Assembly (NCBI GenBank): GCA_022478985.1
Contig: JAKSZP010008038.1
Coordinates: 1-64,000, forward strand
Direction: 5' to 3'
DNA: 64,000 nucleotides
Source: Massospora cicadina
Lineage: Eukaryota; Entomophthoromycota; Entomophthoromycetes; Entomophthorales; Entomophthoraceae
Shown here: in pieces, positions 10,574 to 22,494 of the stretch
How positions within the stretch are numbered: the stretch's first letter is position 1
How the letters are laid out: every line of letters starts with the position of its first letter
The notes under the pieces: generated by a model
The model's database searches: none
Seen by the model: the letters and a program-made list of their open reading frames with translations, nothing else
Told to the model about the DNA's origin: nothing
Translations under genes and position numbers: made by a program

Positions 10574-11927
10574 ATGTCTGGGAGCAGTTGGGCAAGCAAG
10601 GCAAGAGGAGCAGGCGGAAGGCCCGCAGCCTCTAACGTTCAAAAACGCCCCAGAGAATCCGGCGGAATAGAAAAAAATCTAAAAAAACTGGCGTCACAAT
10701 TTCCCCAGAGATACTCGTGTGGCAAGCACGATGCAACCAGTACATCAACACGCCACATTCTCAGCCACTTTCGTCGGTGGAATTTGGAGTCCATGTGTAT
10801 CTGGACATCCAAAAATGGCCCTATGGGAAAAATTTTGTGAAGATGTACACAAAATTTTCCCAACCGCGGTGTACGTTGCACCTCACTCCATGTCGCGCAG
10901 TTGGCTGGACCTAGGTTTTGAAAGTAAAATAGCAGCAGACGAGGCTGCAGCGGTGCGCATAGTGGTCAACCTCCCCGAAGGGCAATGGGTCATCGAAACT
11001 AAATGCACCAGATGGACAAAATCAAACCAAATTTTCCTCACGTTTGACTTTTTGCCTACTACAGTAAAACGTGACATTTTGGAGCAACACCTGAAAGATG
11101 GTCTCACCATATATGGCGAAATACAATCTTTCGAAATGCAACGTTTCACGCTAATGCCACACCTGTGCACCAGCAAAGCCATCGCAGTTCTGACCCCAAC
11201 TGAGGAGATCGCGAAGGACCTAACCCAGATCCTGCACTCCACCTTTATTGACATCACAGGGCACACCACCCACCTATTCCGGGTAACCGTGGACAGCGCG
11301 CCCCCCATTTGCACCCACTGTGACATGTTCAGCCATAAGGCACATGCATGCCCCATCAAAGAGGGTGTTACATTCCAAGAGCACCCCTCGGCGGCCATGG
11401 CCAGCGGAGAGGCGCACTACGAACCAACCGCAAGCACCAAAGAGGCTTTCCCATGGGGAGCACAAGGCTGCTACCTATTGGTAAAGCCCATCTCCCCGCA
11501 GGAGTGGAAGAAGGCCAAGCAGGCCCATAGGACCGCGGCCAAGGAAGCGGCCAAGGTCACCACCACCATCCCACACTCACAACGCCAGGAGGACATGGAG
11601 ACCTTCGCAGCAGAAGCAACTCGGGAATCCATCACCCAATCATATTGGGAGGCCCAAGCTGAACGGGCCACTCAATCTGAGGATCTGATGGGAGATTTGA
11701 CCTCACCCAATCGCTGCACCCAAGCCCCGGTCAAAACTGACTTGGGACCTATCCTAACCAAAAAAAAAAATTTGCCCCACTTGACAGTGCACCAAACTTA
11801 TCTGCACCACAAAAAATTCGTCCGACGTCGGGAAAACAAAAAGCAAAGGCCAAAGCCAACGCGACTCTTTCTGCAAAAATTAACAAAAACCCCGATAGTG
11901 TTGCTGCTAATACCCACGCTGCTGTGA
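10574..11927 (+). pseudogene. LINE-B ORF1, RRM-like plus zinc-knuckle protein (frameshifted)
   Basis: The ATG at 10574 (MSGSSWASKARGAG) opens a basic N-terminus. Comparison with LINE-A shows the frame moving twice, near 10735 (to a frame with NQYINTPHSQPLSSVEFG) and near 10870. After that about 350 codons stay open. Visible parts are an RRM-like core (IFLTFDFLP, then YGEIQSFEMQRFTLMPHLC) and CTHCDMFSHKAHAC, a perfect CX2CX4HX4C knuckle, followed by an Ala/Lys/Thr-rich tail that ends near 11924. It is the nucleic-acid-binding partner of the LINE RNA. Confidence 0.85.
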
Positions 11928-11992
11928 AAGCCCGTGGGGACCTGGAAGAGGCTGGTGGGCCAGGGGGCCCACCCCCTCACACCTAAGGTGCG

Positions 11993-12896
11993 ATGGGGGA
12001 AACCTTCACTCTAGGGATGCTGAATATCGCCAGACTCAAGGCCTCCCTGTCCCGGGCTAGGAAACTGAGTTTTTTACAAAATAATTTACCCGTGGATATC
12101 CTTGCCATCCAGGAAACCCACTGTCCACGAGGTTCCGAGGAAGCTTGGAAAACAATGCTCCTACCATCCCTATCCTTTTGGTCAAAGCACTGTGGGGTGC
12201 TAATTTGGAAAAACAATTTTTTCAAATTTACATCTTCAGAAACATTCCTAAATGACCGAGTGCTCATTGTCACCTTCTCATGGGCCAATGTTGCACACAC
12301 AATCATCAACATTTACGCCCCAAACGGTGCACAAGAGCATCAGGAATTTTTCTCATCAGTTAAATCCCTCCCACTACCCCCAATTCTTTCCTAATTGGTG
12401 ACATGAACTGTTGGCTAACCTCACCAACAGACCGGTGGCCACCCTCACCCCACGCCCCACAGGGTCACGTAGAACTACGCGTTCTAAAAGCTACCCTTGG
12501 GTTAATGGATGCGCTGCTGCGACATGCCCCACTGCTCAAAAACATGATGCGTCCCCGCGTCCACAACGGCCAATTAAGGTCCATGACCTGCATTGACCTT
12601 ATTCTAGTGCCGGCGAAATTCCAACCCCACATCTCCCACTTCAAAACAACGAATATGGAATTCTTCGACCACCAACTGGTCTCAATAACATACCATTTAC
12701 CCATCACAGTTGCAAAGGCCCCACATTGGTGCAAAATCCACCCCCCAGAGCTTGCGTCACCAGGATTTTCCACGTGGGTGGAAGAGGCAACTTTGGCAAA
12801 ATCATTTGTTACACCGTTTTGCGCGGACCCCATTTCCACATGGGCAACTTTCAAAGAAGACACCATCTGCCACTATCGCCATCTCTCATCCTGACG
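11993..12896 (+). pseudogene. LINE-B APE-type endonuclease (frameshifted)
   Basis: It starts at MGETFTLGMLNIARLK and shows DILAIQETHCP (catalytic Glu), HCGVLIWKN and INIYAPNGAQ. After a one-base slip near 12390 come IGDMNCW (catalytic Asp), MTCIDLILVP and FDHQLVSI (catalytic His). All landmark residues are kept; only the slip breaks it. It would nick the target, and the A/T-rich 15-base duplication around the element is the product of such nicking. Confidence 0.87.
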
Positions 12897-15616
12897 CTCA
12901 CGAGCCACATCGGCGGTTATATCACGTGTGCTGGCAGAATTGGCCCACTTGGAGTCCAACATTCCAGCCTCAGGATATAGCCCTGCATGGGGCCAGAAGT
13001 GGGCGGAGGCAGCAGCCCACCTCAACGCACTTGAAAGGCAACACAAACATCGGGTTTGTGTCCAATACAGGGCCACACGCATCACTAAAGGTGACAAGTG
13101 CACCGCATACTTCTTCAAAAAAATTTTTGCACCATGCCATAGTGTGGCCTGCACACAGGTGCAAAGATTGGATAATTCTATTGTGAACACACCGGCCGAA
13201 GTGGCAATCAAAATGCAAAGATATTACTCCAAGTTATACCAAGCCGAACCAATTCAGCTGGCCAAAATGGCGGAATTTCTTGACAGAGCTCATATCTGCA
13301 CCATTTTCCGATACCCAGAAATAATGAATTTAATTCACTGAACGAATTATGGACTACCATTCGTGGTGCGCCAAACCAAAAATGCCCAGGCCCAGATGGC
13401 ATTCCATATGAGTTCTACAAAAAATATTTTAAATATATATCCCCATTGCTGCTAGCCTCACTCAACCAAAGCCTGTTGGAAATGCGCCTCCTACCAGGAG
13501 GACATGAGGCCTTTACAGTCACACTCTTTAAGAAAGGGGATAGGCTAGACTTAGCCAACTGGCGCCCCATTTCTCTAACAAACACAGACACCAAAATTTT
13601 AACAAAAATCATGGCTAACCGTTTAGGGACTGTAGCATCTGCCACCATCTCTCCAGAACAATTCGGTTTCATCCCCAGAAGGTCAATTTGGGATAACGTG
13701 CACTCTGTGGCTAATGTGTCAGTCCACAGCCTCTGGGGCACTTGTATTCTTGGACCAACAAAAGGCCTATGATAGAGTAAACTGGGAATACCTTAGGGCC
13801 TGCCTCCAACAATTCCGCCTACCTCCCCGCTTCATTAACTGGGTGATGCTGCTCACGGAATCTGCAACAATGGCTGTGCGCGGCCCAGGTTTCCTAACGG
13901 AAGTATTCATCCTCAAAGGGGCCTGCGACAAGGGGATCCCCTGAGCCCACTCTTATACAACTTCAGCCTTGACCCACTACTGCGAAATGTGAATGCCCAA
14001 CTCACTGGGGTCCATGTGCCAGGCCAAACCCCAGTCAAGATGATGGCATTTGCAGATGATTGCGTGGTGGGGGTGTCTAATAACAAAGATGCACGCGCGC
14101 TTGAAGCCCTCATCCAGGAATATTCCTGGGTAAGCAACGCGGCACTGAACGCCTCCAAAACTGAAATCATCCTCCTTGGTCGGTTTCAAAACTGCTGGGC
14201 CCCAGCAAGTAGTTCCCAACCCAGCCCATCTGCTCGCCCAATTCCACGCCTTACTAACTCAAAACACACCGCTCCACTGGTGCTCCCCTTTGTGCCGCGA
14301 CCTACCATAGGACCGGTACGCCATCTGGGCGTGTGGTTGGAGGCAGGAGGATACGCGTCAGCAGTAATGGAGTGCCATATACTGGACAACGTGACGAAGC
14401 GAATCTCCTCTCTCAGAGCCCACCCTACTACCCTCACTGGCAGGGTTGTTCTTGCCAACTCTATGCTCCTATCCAAAGTCTGGTTTGGAGCCCACGCCAT
14501 CCCCTTCTCCCCAAGCTTCTTCAAATCCCTGTATGCTTTGCTACAAGGTTGGCTTTGGTCAGGCCGCCCTCCAACAGTACGGCTAGAGGTCATGTTTGGC
14601 CCTCATCATCATGGTGGCATGGGCCTACTTGACTTCAAAGCCCATGCCGCCAAGATCCTAGGCACTTGGATTGCGGCCGTCACTGCTCCTACACTCCCAT
14701 CCCAACACTGGTCCCGTGCAGCCCGCTCCAACTTCTCCTGAGCCTTGGGCCTCAACAATCCATCAAACCCCCACTCCCTGATGAAATACCTCGCATCACA
14801 CACATCAGCCACAGGTCCTCACGGGACCAAAACCCACTACAAACGAATCCTACTCTCCATGCGAAGCGCAGAGTGGAGAATTTGTATTAGTGGACATACA
14901 ACCTGAAGAGGCCGCCCCTCTCCTCAGTTCACACAAGAGGTACAGGGGCTACCCATCCATGATGGCGTGATCCCCATTCGACCCCAAGTCCTATCCAGGG
15001 TGGACTACCTGGACATGATGGACATCCCTTATTCCACTGAGACCCAAAAGACTATCTGGAAATATGCACACCATCCTCTGTTGCAGCCTCAAGTCCGCTC
15101 CCATGTGTGGCGCTGCCTGAGGCGGGTGTATCATACAGCTGAGCGCTCTAATGCTTTACACTCATCCTGTGTCATGTGTGGCCAGTATGGAACGCTGTTT
15201 CACCGCCTGGAGAAGTGCCCCACCTCTAAAGTAATATGGCGCGAAGTCCAACGTCTGCTAGGCCAGGATCAAACACATCCCTTCAGTCTGTCAAGAGATA
15301 TGTCTGCTTCATCAATGGCCTCCCCCTCCCACCCTCCCTTCATGCTCTGGTGGATGCAATCGCCATGTGGACTATCCACACAATTGTCTTGGATGCCATC
15401 GCCGGATCCATCCCCACCCTCCCTGAAGCTGTCCACAGATTCTGGTCTCATTTGGTGGATCACTTGCAAGTGTGGATGTTTGGATATCTCCCACCACGTC
15501 GCCGGCAGCTGGTCTCCTCCTGGTTCCCAGTCTGGTTCATCAAATCAGACCCCTTCCTCCACACGTGCTCAATAGTGGCTACGCCCCCTACACACGTTCC
15601 CTCCCCCTTCCCATAA
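12897..15616 (+). pseudogene. LINE-B reverse transcriptase and C-terminal zinc finger (frameshifted)
   Basis: The RT blocks appear in order across several frames: CPGPDGIPYEFYKKYF (about 13390), LANWRPISLTNTDTKIL (about 13550), QFGFIPRRSIWDNV, VFLDQQKAYDRVNWEYL (about 13750), RGLRQGDPLSPLLYNFSLDP (about 13910) and MAFADDCVVG (about 14045, intact FADD). The tail has a CVMCGQYGTLFHRLEKC zinc finger at about 15169, a known C-terminal feature of Tad-like LINEs. Three or more indels break the polyprotein, but the catalytic residues are kept. Confidence 0.87.
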
Positions 15617-15774
15617 GTGGCGTTCCTGCTGGCAACAAGAGATAGCATCGCTTCTCTGGGGTGCCTCACCTGGTACTAAGTTTTGTCTCGTCTGAGTCAT
15701 ATTTGGAAGTGTCCATCCCATGGTTGGCCTTCCCCGCAATAAATTTAAAAATTTAAAAATATATGAATTTTAGT

Positions 15775-16174
15775 ATCAGTTCTATATAGAATATAAAACT
15801 TATATTTTTCTAATTGTAATTATATAGCAATTTGGCTGAACATTTTCATATTCAATTAATTCAATAGTTTCATAGGTTTTGATAAATGGTTGGTAGCCTT
15901 TGGCTGTTTTCTAAATTCAACAACTTGTTTTTGCTTAGTAGTTCATTTTTTGGCTGATTCAATGGGCTCGATAGTTTCAAGTAATTGATTAATAGTTTAG
16001 CTAATTTGGCAGGATTAATTGATTTCGGCTAAGTGATCAGATGTTAGAATATTTGATAGGTTAAATGGTTTATGAACTTATTAATGGCTATCTTCCAATA
16101 TAAAAACTAAAAATATAGAAACATCTGGTAAGTTATAAACACTGTAGCAAAGCATGGGTATCAGGATGTTAGTA
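15775..16174 (+). repeat. Helitron-like repeat, downstream part with 3' terminal motif
   Basis: This continues the AT-rich repeat left of LINE-B. TTGG-rich motifs fill 15840-16080, and the end at 16142-16173 reads CTGTAGCAAAGCATGGG followed by TATCAGGATGTTAGT. Near-identical ends, inverted, lie at 31838-31875. The hairpin-like GC-rich core just inside a TTAGT/CTAGT terminus is the Helitron 3' pattern. No Rep/helicase gene is visible, so it would be non-autonomous. Gypsy-2 starts one base beyond the terminus. Confidence 0.5.
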
Positions 16175-17113
16175 TGATGGTACAGGATATTCCTGACCAT
16201 CACATTGTTATAATTAGAATCAATTATAACAAACAAAACAATAATTTTAATGGTAATAAAGAGAAAAACCACCAAATTGGGGCAAAATTCTATATTAAAT
16301 GAAGGCTCTTGTACCACCTCAAGGGATCCGATGAATCTGAGCTTGAGAAATCTGAAAAACATTAATAACTGATCCAAATGATAATGTCGCAATTTCTCCA
16401 AACGTGGCCTCAAAAAACCCTATTTATAGAAGGTTCCAAATGGAGTAATTTTCAAGAAAATGGAGTAATTCATCCATTATGCATACAAAATTAATCTATA
16501 AAAAGGGGTCCCAAATTTTTATCAAAAATCAATTTGATCAAAACAAGATTGTCAGGTCTAAAAATAGACCTTCCAAATTTTGATTATTGACAGTGATTAT
16601 CAATTGTCAAAAATCACTGATAATTATCATATTTTTATAACCATTATCTAATAATTTAATCCTATGTTTAAAATCATAATTATCAACTATTTCAGACTAA
16701 TAATTTTATAAACCTTAAAAAAGTCTAAGAAATTATTATTTGCATACTATAAAAAGGAATTGAGTAGACTTTTATTCCTCAATTCTGTGTTCTTACTCAG
16801 TTGGCTCAATAAACATCTTAATAAAAATTATTTTAATTTTTAATTTTATTGAGTAATATACTATGATGAATGCCTTTCTCCAGGACACTGAACTCAGTCT
16901 CTTAAGGGATTCTCTATTGGCCCTAACCTGGAGTCAAGGATCATTGTTAGTTTAAGTATTATCCTAACCCTTATCCAGGGCGGCTTCAACCTTATTATAG
17001 TGGAATGCAGACTTACAGAGCACTATCTGGGGTTTTATCTAGTTTGTGGACTTTTACCTGGTTGGTATTGCCCAATTCTTTTGTCCATTACTGGAGTGAA
17101 CCGGTCCATTACA
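16175..17113 (+). repeat. Gypsy-2 5' LTR
   Basis: About 939 bases, TGATGG...TTACA. It contains a TATA box (TATAAAAAGG, 16748-16757) and AATAAACATC-type signals downstream (about 16807). It is collinear with 21375-22317; the early differences are mostly C/T changes. Confidence 0.92.
16748..16757 (+). promoter_or_regulatory. TATA box of the Gypsy-2 LTR
   Basis: TATAAAAAGG lies about 25-30 bases upstream of CCTCAATTCTGTGTTC. That places the probable RNA start at about 16778-16785, beside the segment that can pair with the primer-binding site. The same box is kept in the 3' LTR. Confidence 0.55.
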
Positions 17114-17129
17114 TTACACAAAATTCATC
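17114..17129 (+). promoter_or_regulatory. Gypsy-2 putative self-priming primer-binding site
   Basis: TTACACAAAATTCATC directly follows the LTR and lacks a tRNA-type TGG. Its ACACAAAATT complements AATTCTGTGT (16781-16790) at nine of ten positions. That segment falls at the expected 5' end of the RNA, as in Tf1-type self-priming. Confidence 0.45.
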
Positions 17130-17208
17130 TAGCTTTTGGTCTGTGTTATGAGTTTCAAGGGAGGTGCCTGTTCAACCTCTCTTACCTTCCTGGTATCAAC
17201 ATTCTCCT

Positions 17209-18100
17209 ACCATGTTGATGTTATCTTTACGTTGTTATTTCTAATGCATGAGATCTTTTGGATGATGAAGGGATGTATTTCAAGTCCTGTCAACCATGAA
17301 GCAGCTACAATTCAAGTTAGTCCTATTCAGCCTATCCTGGGAACCTTGGCTTTGGAGAAAATTCACGAAGTTTTTGACAAAGTGCGTTTCTAAGGTCACT
17401 TATCTAAGACACGGGGAGAAAATCCTACTTTTGCTGATCAGATTTCTCAAGTTTTGAATGAGTTATCTGATAAGTCTGCCATTTGGATCACAAATCTTCT
17501 GGATAAACAGAAGAAGCTGCCTGAAACACTGGATGATTGTCTTCAGTTAATTGATCAAGTGGCATGTCCTGATGAAGGTCAAGATGCAGCATGATCAGCT
17601 TTGTTGTTAACAACTCAGTTAAAGGGGTCCGTAGAAGAATATGCACGTTCATTCTGTCCACTTTCTCGGTCAGCAAAGGTAGTTCCTCAAATCTTCCACG
17701 AATTTTTAGACAAAACTTACACCCAGACCTTCTTTCAGCCTTGGCGGCAACGCCTATTGCTGAGGATTTGGAGAGGGGATCCGTTGTGCTAGGAATGTAA
17801 AGCACCATCTTAAAATTGCAAAACTAAGCGGATCTTTTATATGTCCAAGGGTACAAGAGTGCAAAGGAAAGTATTTTCGCCGTGGAGAGTCTGAACCCCT
17901 ACGTCTCACCAAGCATCCTCAAGCAGAACAACCTGCGCACTCTAAAAGAAAACCATGAAATGGTTGCCATAACCAACACCTTGGGTCTGTTCAGGCTAGT
18001 TCAGAGCAAATTGCATCATCTGCTCCAGTCTATGAGACTCATACCAATAAAGGTGACTCTGCACATTACTCCTAATTACTCCTTCCACTTAAAATAGTCA
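17209..18100 (+). pseudogene. Gypsy-2 gag (broken)
   Basis: Pieces in three frames include KFDKVRF, ENPTFADQISQVLNELS, LIDQVACPDEGQDAA and QLKGSVEEYARSF. They match the gag of Gypsy-1 in order (GSVEEYGRIF there). This would be the capsid precursor. A stop at the Trp position after EGQDAA and several frame changes prevent translation. No CCHC knuckle is seen, as in Gypsy-1. Confidence 0.68.
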
Positions 18101-18448
18101 ATGGTCAAAACCATGAAGAAGTGACAGCTTTAGTAGACACTGGGGCCAATGAGAACTACATCCAAATTGAGCTTGCGCAAAAATGGAACTTGCTTTAAAA
18201 AGGCGGGTAAAGTGTCTCTAGTGGATTCTACTAAGACTGCTGTGTTTTGGAGGGTTGGAGGACGGCTCCAAATCAGTCAAGGGAATGACTATTTGATGAG
18301 AGCTTCTGCACTCTAAATCACCTTCCTTATCCTGTGGTGTTGGGAATGAAATAGTGGCACTGGTTTACACCTCAGTTCAATATGATGACCAAAGAGGTTT
18401 TTATTAATCCCACGGATTCCCTATCCCTTCAATGGAAGTTCACAACTT
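18100..18448 (+). pseudogene. Gypsy-2 aspartic protease region (broken)
   Basis: VTALVDTGANENYIQIELAQ (about 18121-18180) carries the DTGA active site. A stop and a frameshift follow shortly after, and a hydrophobic YPVVLG-type remnant lies at about 18330. It would process Gag-Pol. Confidence 0.75.
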
Positions 18449-20030
18449 GTGAGCCCACATCATCCAGGCTTGGAATTTCGTCTGAATAAGTCACTGACAA
18501 TGCCTTGCCCAAGGAATGTTGAGTTTGACAGTGTATTTGGCTTTCAAGAACTACATAAGTTTGATTCTTATGGCCCATTTTCTCTCAATTTTCAGTTCAA
18601 GAAGGACTCAGAATTGCCAAGAGGATGTCCTATTTATACGTTGAACCGAAGATCAAGGGAAGCATTAGAGAAATACATTGATGCCATGCTGAAATCTGGA
18701 TCAATTGTTCCCTCCAAATCTTCTGTGGTCTCTCCAATCCTGTTAGTACCTAAGGCTAGTGGAGATCTTAGGCCTTGCGTGGATTTCCGCAAACTGAATG
18801 AGGTGACTGAACCAGACTCTTATCCACTACCGCTATTGGAGAACATTTTGCCCATGATCTCTGGAAGCACTTGGTTTACCAAGTTGGACTTAGTAGAGGC
18901 CTTTCAAGTACCGGTGCACCTGGATCATCAGAAATTCATGGCATTCAAATGCCACCAGGGGAATTTTTTAATATTAGGTGATGCCCTTTGGACTAATAAA
19001 TACCCCAGCTGTGTTCCAATGGCTAATTGATCATGTGCTCCATGACTTATTGGGACGTTGCTGCATTACCTATATGGATGATATAAGTGTTCTCTAAATC
19101 AGAAGAACAACACATTGAGGATTTCAAGTCTGTCCTGAAAGCTATTCAAGATGCAGGACTCAAACTAAAACCCTCAAAATGTGAGTTCCATAAGTCATCA
19201 GTAACGTTTTTGAGGAACGTGGTTTTCAAAGAAGGGCTGGCGATATGTCCTGACAAGCTTAAGGCCATCAAGTAATGGAAAGCTCCAACGGATCAAACTG
19301 GGGTGAGAAGTTTTTAGGAACGGTCAACTTCCTGAGAAGGTTTTCTAAAGATCTTTCCACAGTGGCAAGACCCCTAACTAGATTAACGGGGAAGGTGCCC
19401 TTCCAGTGGGGTTCAGAAGAAGGAAGCTTTCCAAGAAATAAAAAGAAATCTTTTGAAGCCCATGTCTTGGCTCATGCAGATCCAGAGAAGCCGTTTATAC
19501 TCAAAACTGACGCATCCAACTGTGTGATTAGTGCCGTTCTTCTGCAATAAGGGGAGGATGGAATAGAACATCCCATCTGCTATCACAGCCATAAAATGCA
19601 GCCCGCGGAAACCAACTACCCTATTTTATGATAAAGAGTTATTAGCAATAGTGGCGGCACTCCAGGATTGGCAACACCACTTGATGTATGCCCATTAGCC
19701 TATTATTATTCAGACTGATCATAAAGCTCTGGAGTTCTATAAGAAATCACAACGGATGAATTAGAGATAGTCTTGCTGGCATCTGGAGTTATCAATTTTG
19801 TGTTCAAGATTGAATACCGCCCAGGCAAAGAGAATTTACTCTCAGATTTTTTAAGCCAGGATCTGGGGTTATCTTATACTCCACATGAGTTTTATAGAAA
19901 TTATATGGCCACCATGTTACCTCCTGACGTCTTTGCGTTAATTAAAGGTGGAGCCCGGGGACTTAATGGAAGAATACAAGTTGCCCAAGGAAACCAAATT
20001 TGGGAAGAGGCTATTACAGGAGTTGGTTAA
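18449..20030 (+). pseudogene. Gypsy-2 reverse transcriptase and RNase H (few lesions)
   Basis: Long open pieces give a canonical Ty3/gypsy [66 protein letters not shown] (about 19067-19095, intact YMDD) and LKLKPSKCEFHKSSVTFL. RNase H follows with LKTDASNCVISAVLLQ, then a TAA where Gln is expected, then KELLAIVAALQDWQHHLM and FKIEYRPGKENLLSDFLSQD. Stops at 19274 (TAA) and 19697 (TAG, Gln expected before PIIIQTDHK) and small indels disable an otherwise standard enzyme. Confidence 0.9.
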
Positions 20031-21143
20031 TGGACCTTCACCCAAATTCAAAGATTTCATTAAAGAGGAGAATGGGATTCACTACCGGGGGAAGATATGA
20101 GTTCCCACTAAGAACTTACAGAAGGAGGTTTTAGAGGCCTGCCATAACCATCCACTGGCTGGACATCTGGAAATTACCAAAGCCCTAGAACTAATCACTA
20201 GACACTACTCCTGGCCTGGGATAGTAAGATGGGCTAAGGAGTATGTGAGTCAATGTCTGACTTATGCCTGGGTCAAGCCTCAGCGCAAACTTCCTGTGGG
20301 GAAGCTAATGCCCTTGCAGAGACCCCACAAGCCTTGGTCATTCATAAGTGTGGATTTTATCTCTTCTTTACCTAAGTCCAGAGGATTTGATGCCATAATG
20401 GTTGTTATTGACCGTTTAACCAAGTATGCAGAGTTTATTCCATGTTCCACCCAGATCACGTCAAAGGGAGCAGCAGCTTTGTTTCTGGAGGAAGTTTTTT
20501 CTCACCATGGAGTACCCAAGGAAATAATTTCTGATCAAGGACCCCAGTTTGTATCAAAATTTTGGAACCATCTATTGGACAACCTACAGATCAAGCCTTG
20601 TCAATCCTCTGCTTATCATCCTCAATTGGATGGTCAGACAGAGAGAGTAAATCATGTGCTTGAATAATACCTTCGTTGTTATGTGTCAGGCCATCAGACA
20701 GACTGTAGGGATTGGTTAGGATTAGCCCAATATTCATATAACAACTTGGTTCATGAATCAACTGGAATGTCCCCTTTTTTTGCAAATTATGGATTTCATC
20801 CAGATCCTTGGAACCCTTCAGTGGGAGGTCAGAACCCCACAGCAGATGAGATTGCTAAGAAGGCTATGGAAACTTTGAATCTCTTAAAGCAGCGTTTGGA
20901 TCAGGCTGCAAAATCCCAAAACAGAAGGCGGACAAGAAAAGATGGGACAATCCAGGAATTAGAGTGGGAAGTTATGTGTTGATTCACACTTAGAACTATA
21001 GTACCAAAGCACCACATAACAAGTTTGGTCCTATATGGATTGGTCCATACCAAGTGATTAAACAAGTAAATCCAGTGGCTTTTGAGTTATCATTACCAGA
21101 AGGATAAAGAGCACATCCCACTATCCATATTTCTCAACTCAAC
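20031..21143 (+). pseudogene. Gypsy-2 integrase (catalytic triad intact, interrupted)
   Basis: The zinc-binding part reads CHNHPLAGHLEITKAL, then YVSQCLTYAWVK where the second Cys is changed. The core keeps all three acidic residues: SVDFISSLP, IISDQGPQFVSKFW and HPQLDGQTERVNHVLE. A TAA follows the last (about 20667) where Gln is expected, and the reading resumes with YLRCYVSGHQTDCRDW. The GPY-type segment (FGPIWIGPYQVIKQVNPVAF) is at about 21028. It would insert the element cDNA. Confidence 0.88.
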
Positions 21144-21377
21144 TTGTTTAAAGGGGCACTTCCAGAGAAAACTTTCCCCCTCCAACCTGAACTGTGTAAA
21201 AATCCTGAATATGAGGTTGAGAAAATATTAGACAGCAAAGTGGTATGGGGGCAACGCAAATTTCTAATCAAATGGAAGGATTACCCCATTGAAGAATCTA
21301 CTTGGCATACAGCTGAAGATTGTTGCCATTGTCCTGAGAAAATTAGGGAATTTCTTGCCTCAAAGGGGGTGATGTGA
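21144..21377 (+). pseudogene. Gypsy-2 chromodomain
   Basis: PEYEVEKILDSKVVWGQ, then FLIKWKDYPIEESTWHTAED and CPEKIREFLASKG form a full chromodomain with its aromatic residues (Y, W, W). It ends in a GGGGGTGATG purine tract that abuts the LTR. Chromodomains of this type bind modified histone H3 and guide integration. Confidence 0.9.
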
Positions 21378-22317
21378 TGGTACAGGATATTCCTGACCAT
21401 TACATTGTTATAATTAGAATTAATTATAACAAACAAAACAATAATTTTAATGATAATAATAAGAGAAAAACCACCAAATTGGGGCAAAATTCTATATTAA
21501 ATGAAGGCCCTTGTACCACCTCAAGGGATCCGATGAATCTGAGCTTGAGAAATCTGAAAAACATTAATAACTGATCCAATGATAATGTCGCAATTTCTCC
21601 AAACGTGGGCCTCAAAAAAACCCTATTTATAGGGGTTCCAAATGGAGTAATTTTCAAGAAAATGGAGTAATTCATCCATTTTGCATACAAAATTAATCTA
21701 TAAAAAGGGGTCCCAAATTTTTATCAAAAATCAATTTGATCAAAACAAGATTGTCAGGTCTAAAAATAGACCTTCCAAATTTTGATTATTGACAGTGATT
21801 ATCAATTGTCAATAATCACCTGATAATTATCATATTTTTATAACCATTATCTAATAATTTAATCCTATGTTTAAAATCATAATTATCAACTATTTCAGAC
21901 TAATAATTTTATAAACCTTAAAAAGTCTAAGAAATTATTATTTGCATACTATAAAAAGGAATTGAGTAGACTTTTATTCCTCAATTCTGTGTTCTTACTC
22001 AGTTGGCTCAATAAACATCTTAATAAAAATTATTTTAATTTTTAATTTTATTGAGTAATATACTATGATGAATGCCTTTCTCCAGGACACTGAACTCAGT
22101 CTCTTAAGGGATTTTCTATTGGCCCTAACCTGGAGTCAAGGATCATTGTTAGGATTAAGTATTATCCTAACCCTTATCCAAGGATGGCTTCAACCTTATT
22201 ATAGTGGAATGCAGACTTACAGAGCACTATCTGGGGCTTTATCTAGTTTGTGGACTATTACCTGGTTGGTATTGCCCAATTCTTTTGTCCATTACTGTAA
22301 AGAACTGGTCCATTACA
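21375..22317 (+). repeat. Gypsy-2 3' LTR
   Basis: About 943 bases, collinear with 16175-17113. It ends ...CCATTACA, then GC, then TAGTA. Confidence 0.92.
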
Positions 22318-22449
22318 GCTAGTATATAAATAAATATACAAATGCAGTAAAACGTCAGCTGGGTTCTACTAACTATAATATAAAATTTAAATTAATCAGT
22401 TAAGTCAGCTGATAAATAAACCTGAGCAACGCCGGGTAGCTCCACTAGT
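22318..22449 (+). repeat. Helitron-like 3' terminus
   Basis: AT-rich sequence that ends in a hairpin-like core, CCTGAGCAACGCCGGGT (22421-22437), followed by AGCTCCACTAGT; CTAGT is at 22445-22449. It matches the end at 36582-36611. No gene. Confidence 0.55.
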
Positions 22450-22494
22450 ATATATTTTCTAATAGAATATAATTATACTACTATTTTTCCCTTT

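Larger units (their letters stand above)
10480..15759 (+). mobile_element. LINE-B, Tad1-like non-LTR retrotransposon, full-length
   Basis: The element is bounded by the 15-base duplication TATATGAATTTTAGT and ends in AATAAATTTAAAAATTTAAA, an A/T-rich tail. It carries ORF1 with a CCHC knuckle, then EN, RT and a C-terminal CCHC. The layout equals LINE-A. Coding is broken by a handful of frameshifts, but long open stretches of 130 to 400 codons survive, so it is younger than LINE-A. It sits inside a Helitron-like repeat, whose right part resumes at 15775. Confidence 0.93.
16175..22317 (+). mobile_element. Gypsy-2, complete chromodomain Ty3/gypsy LTR retrotransposon (best preserved)
   Basis: Two LTRs of about 940 bases (16175-17113, 21375-22317) begin TGATGGTACAGG and end CCATTACA. 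They differ by only scattered changes, so this is the youngest-looking LTR element here. Inside are gag, protease, RT, RNase H, integrase and chromodomain. TAGTA precedes the left LTR (16170-16174) and recurs at 22320-22324, two bases past the canonical right end, so the duplication is probable but offset. Integrase and RT catalytic residues are present; stops of the CAA/CAG to TAA/TAG kind and some indels disable it. Confidence 0.92.
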
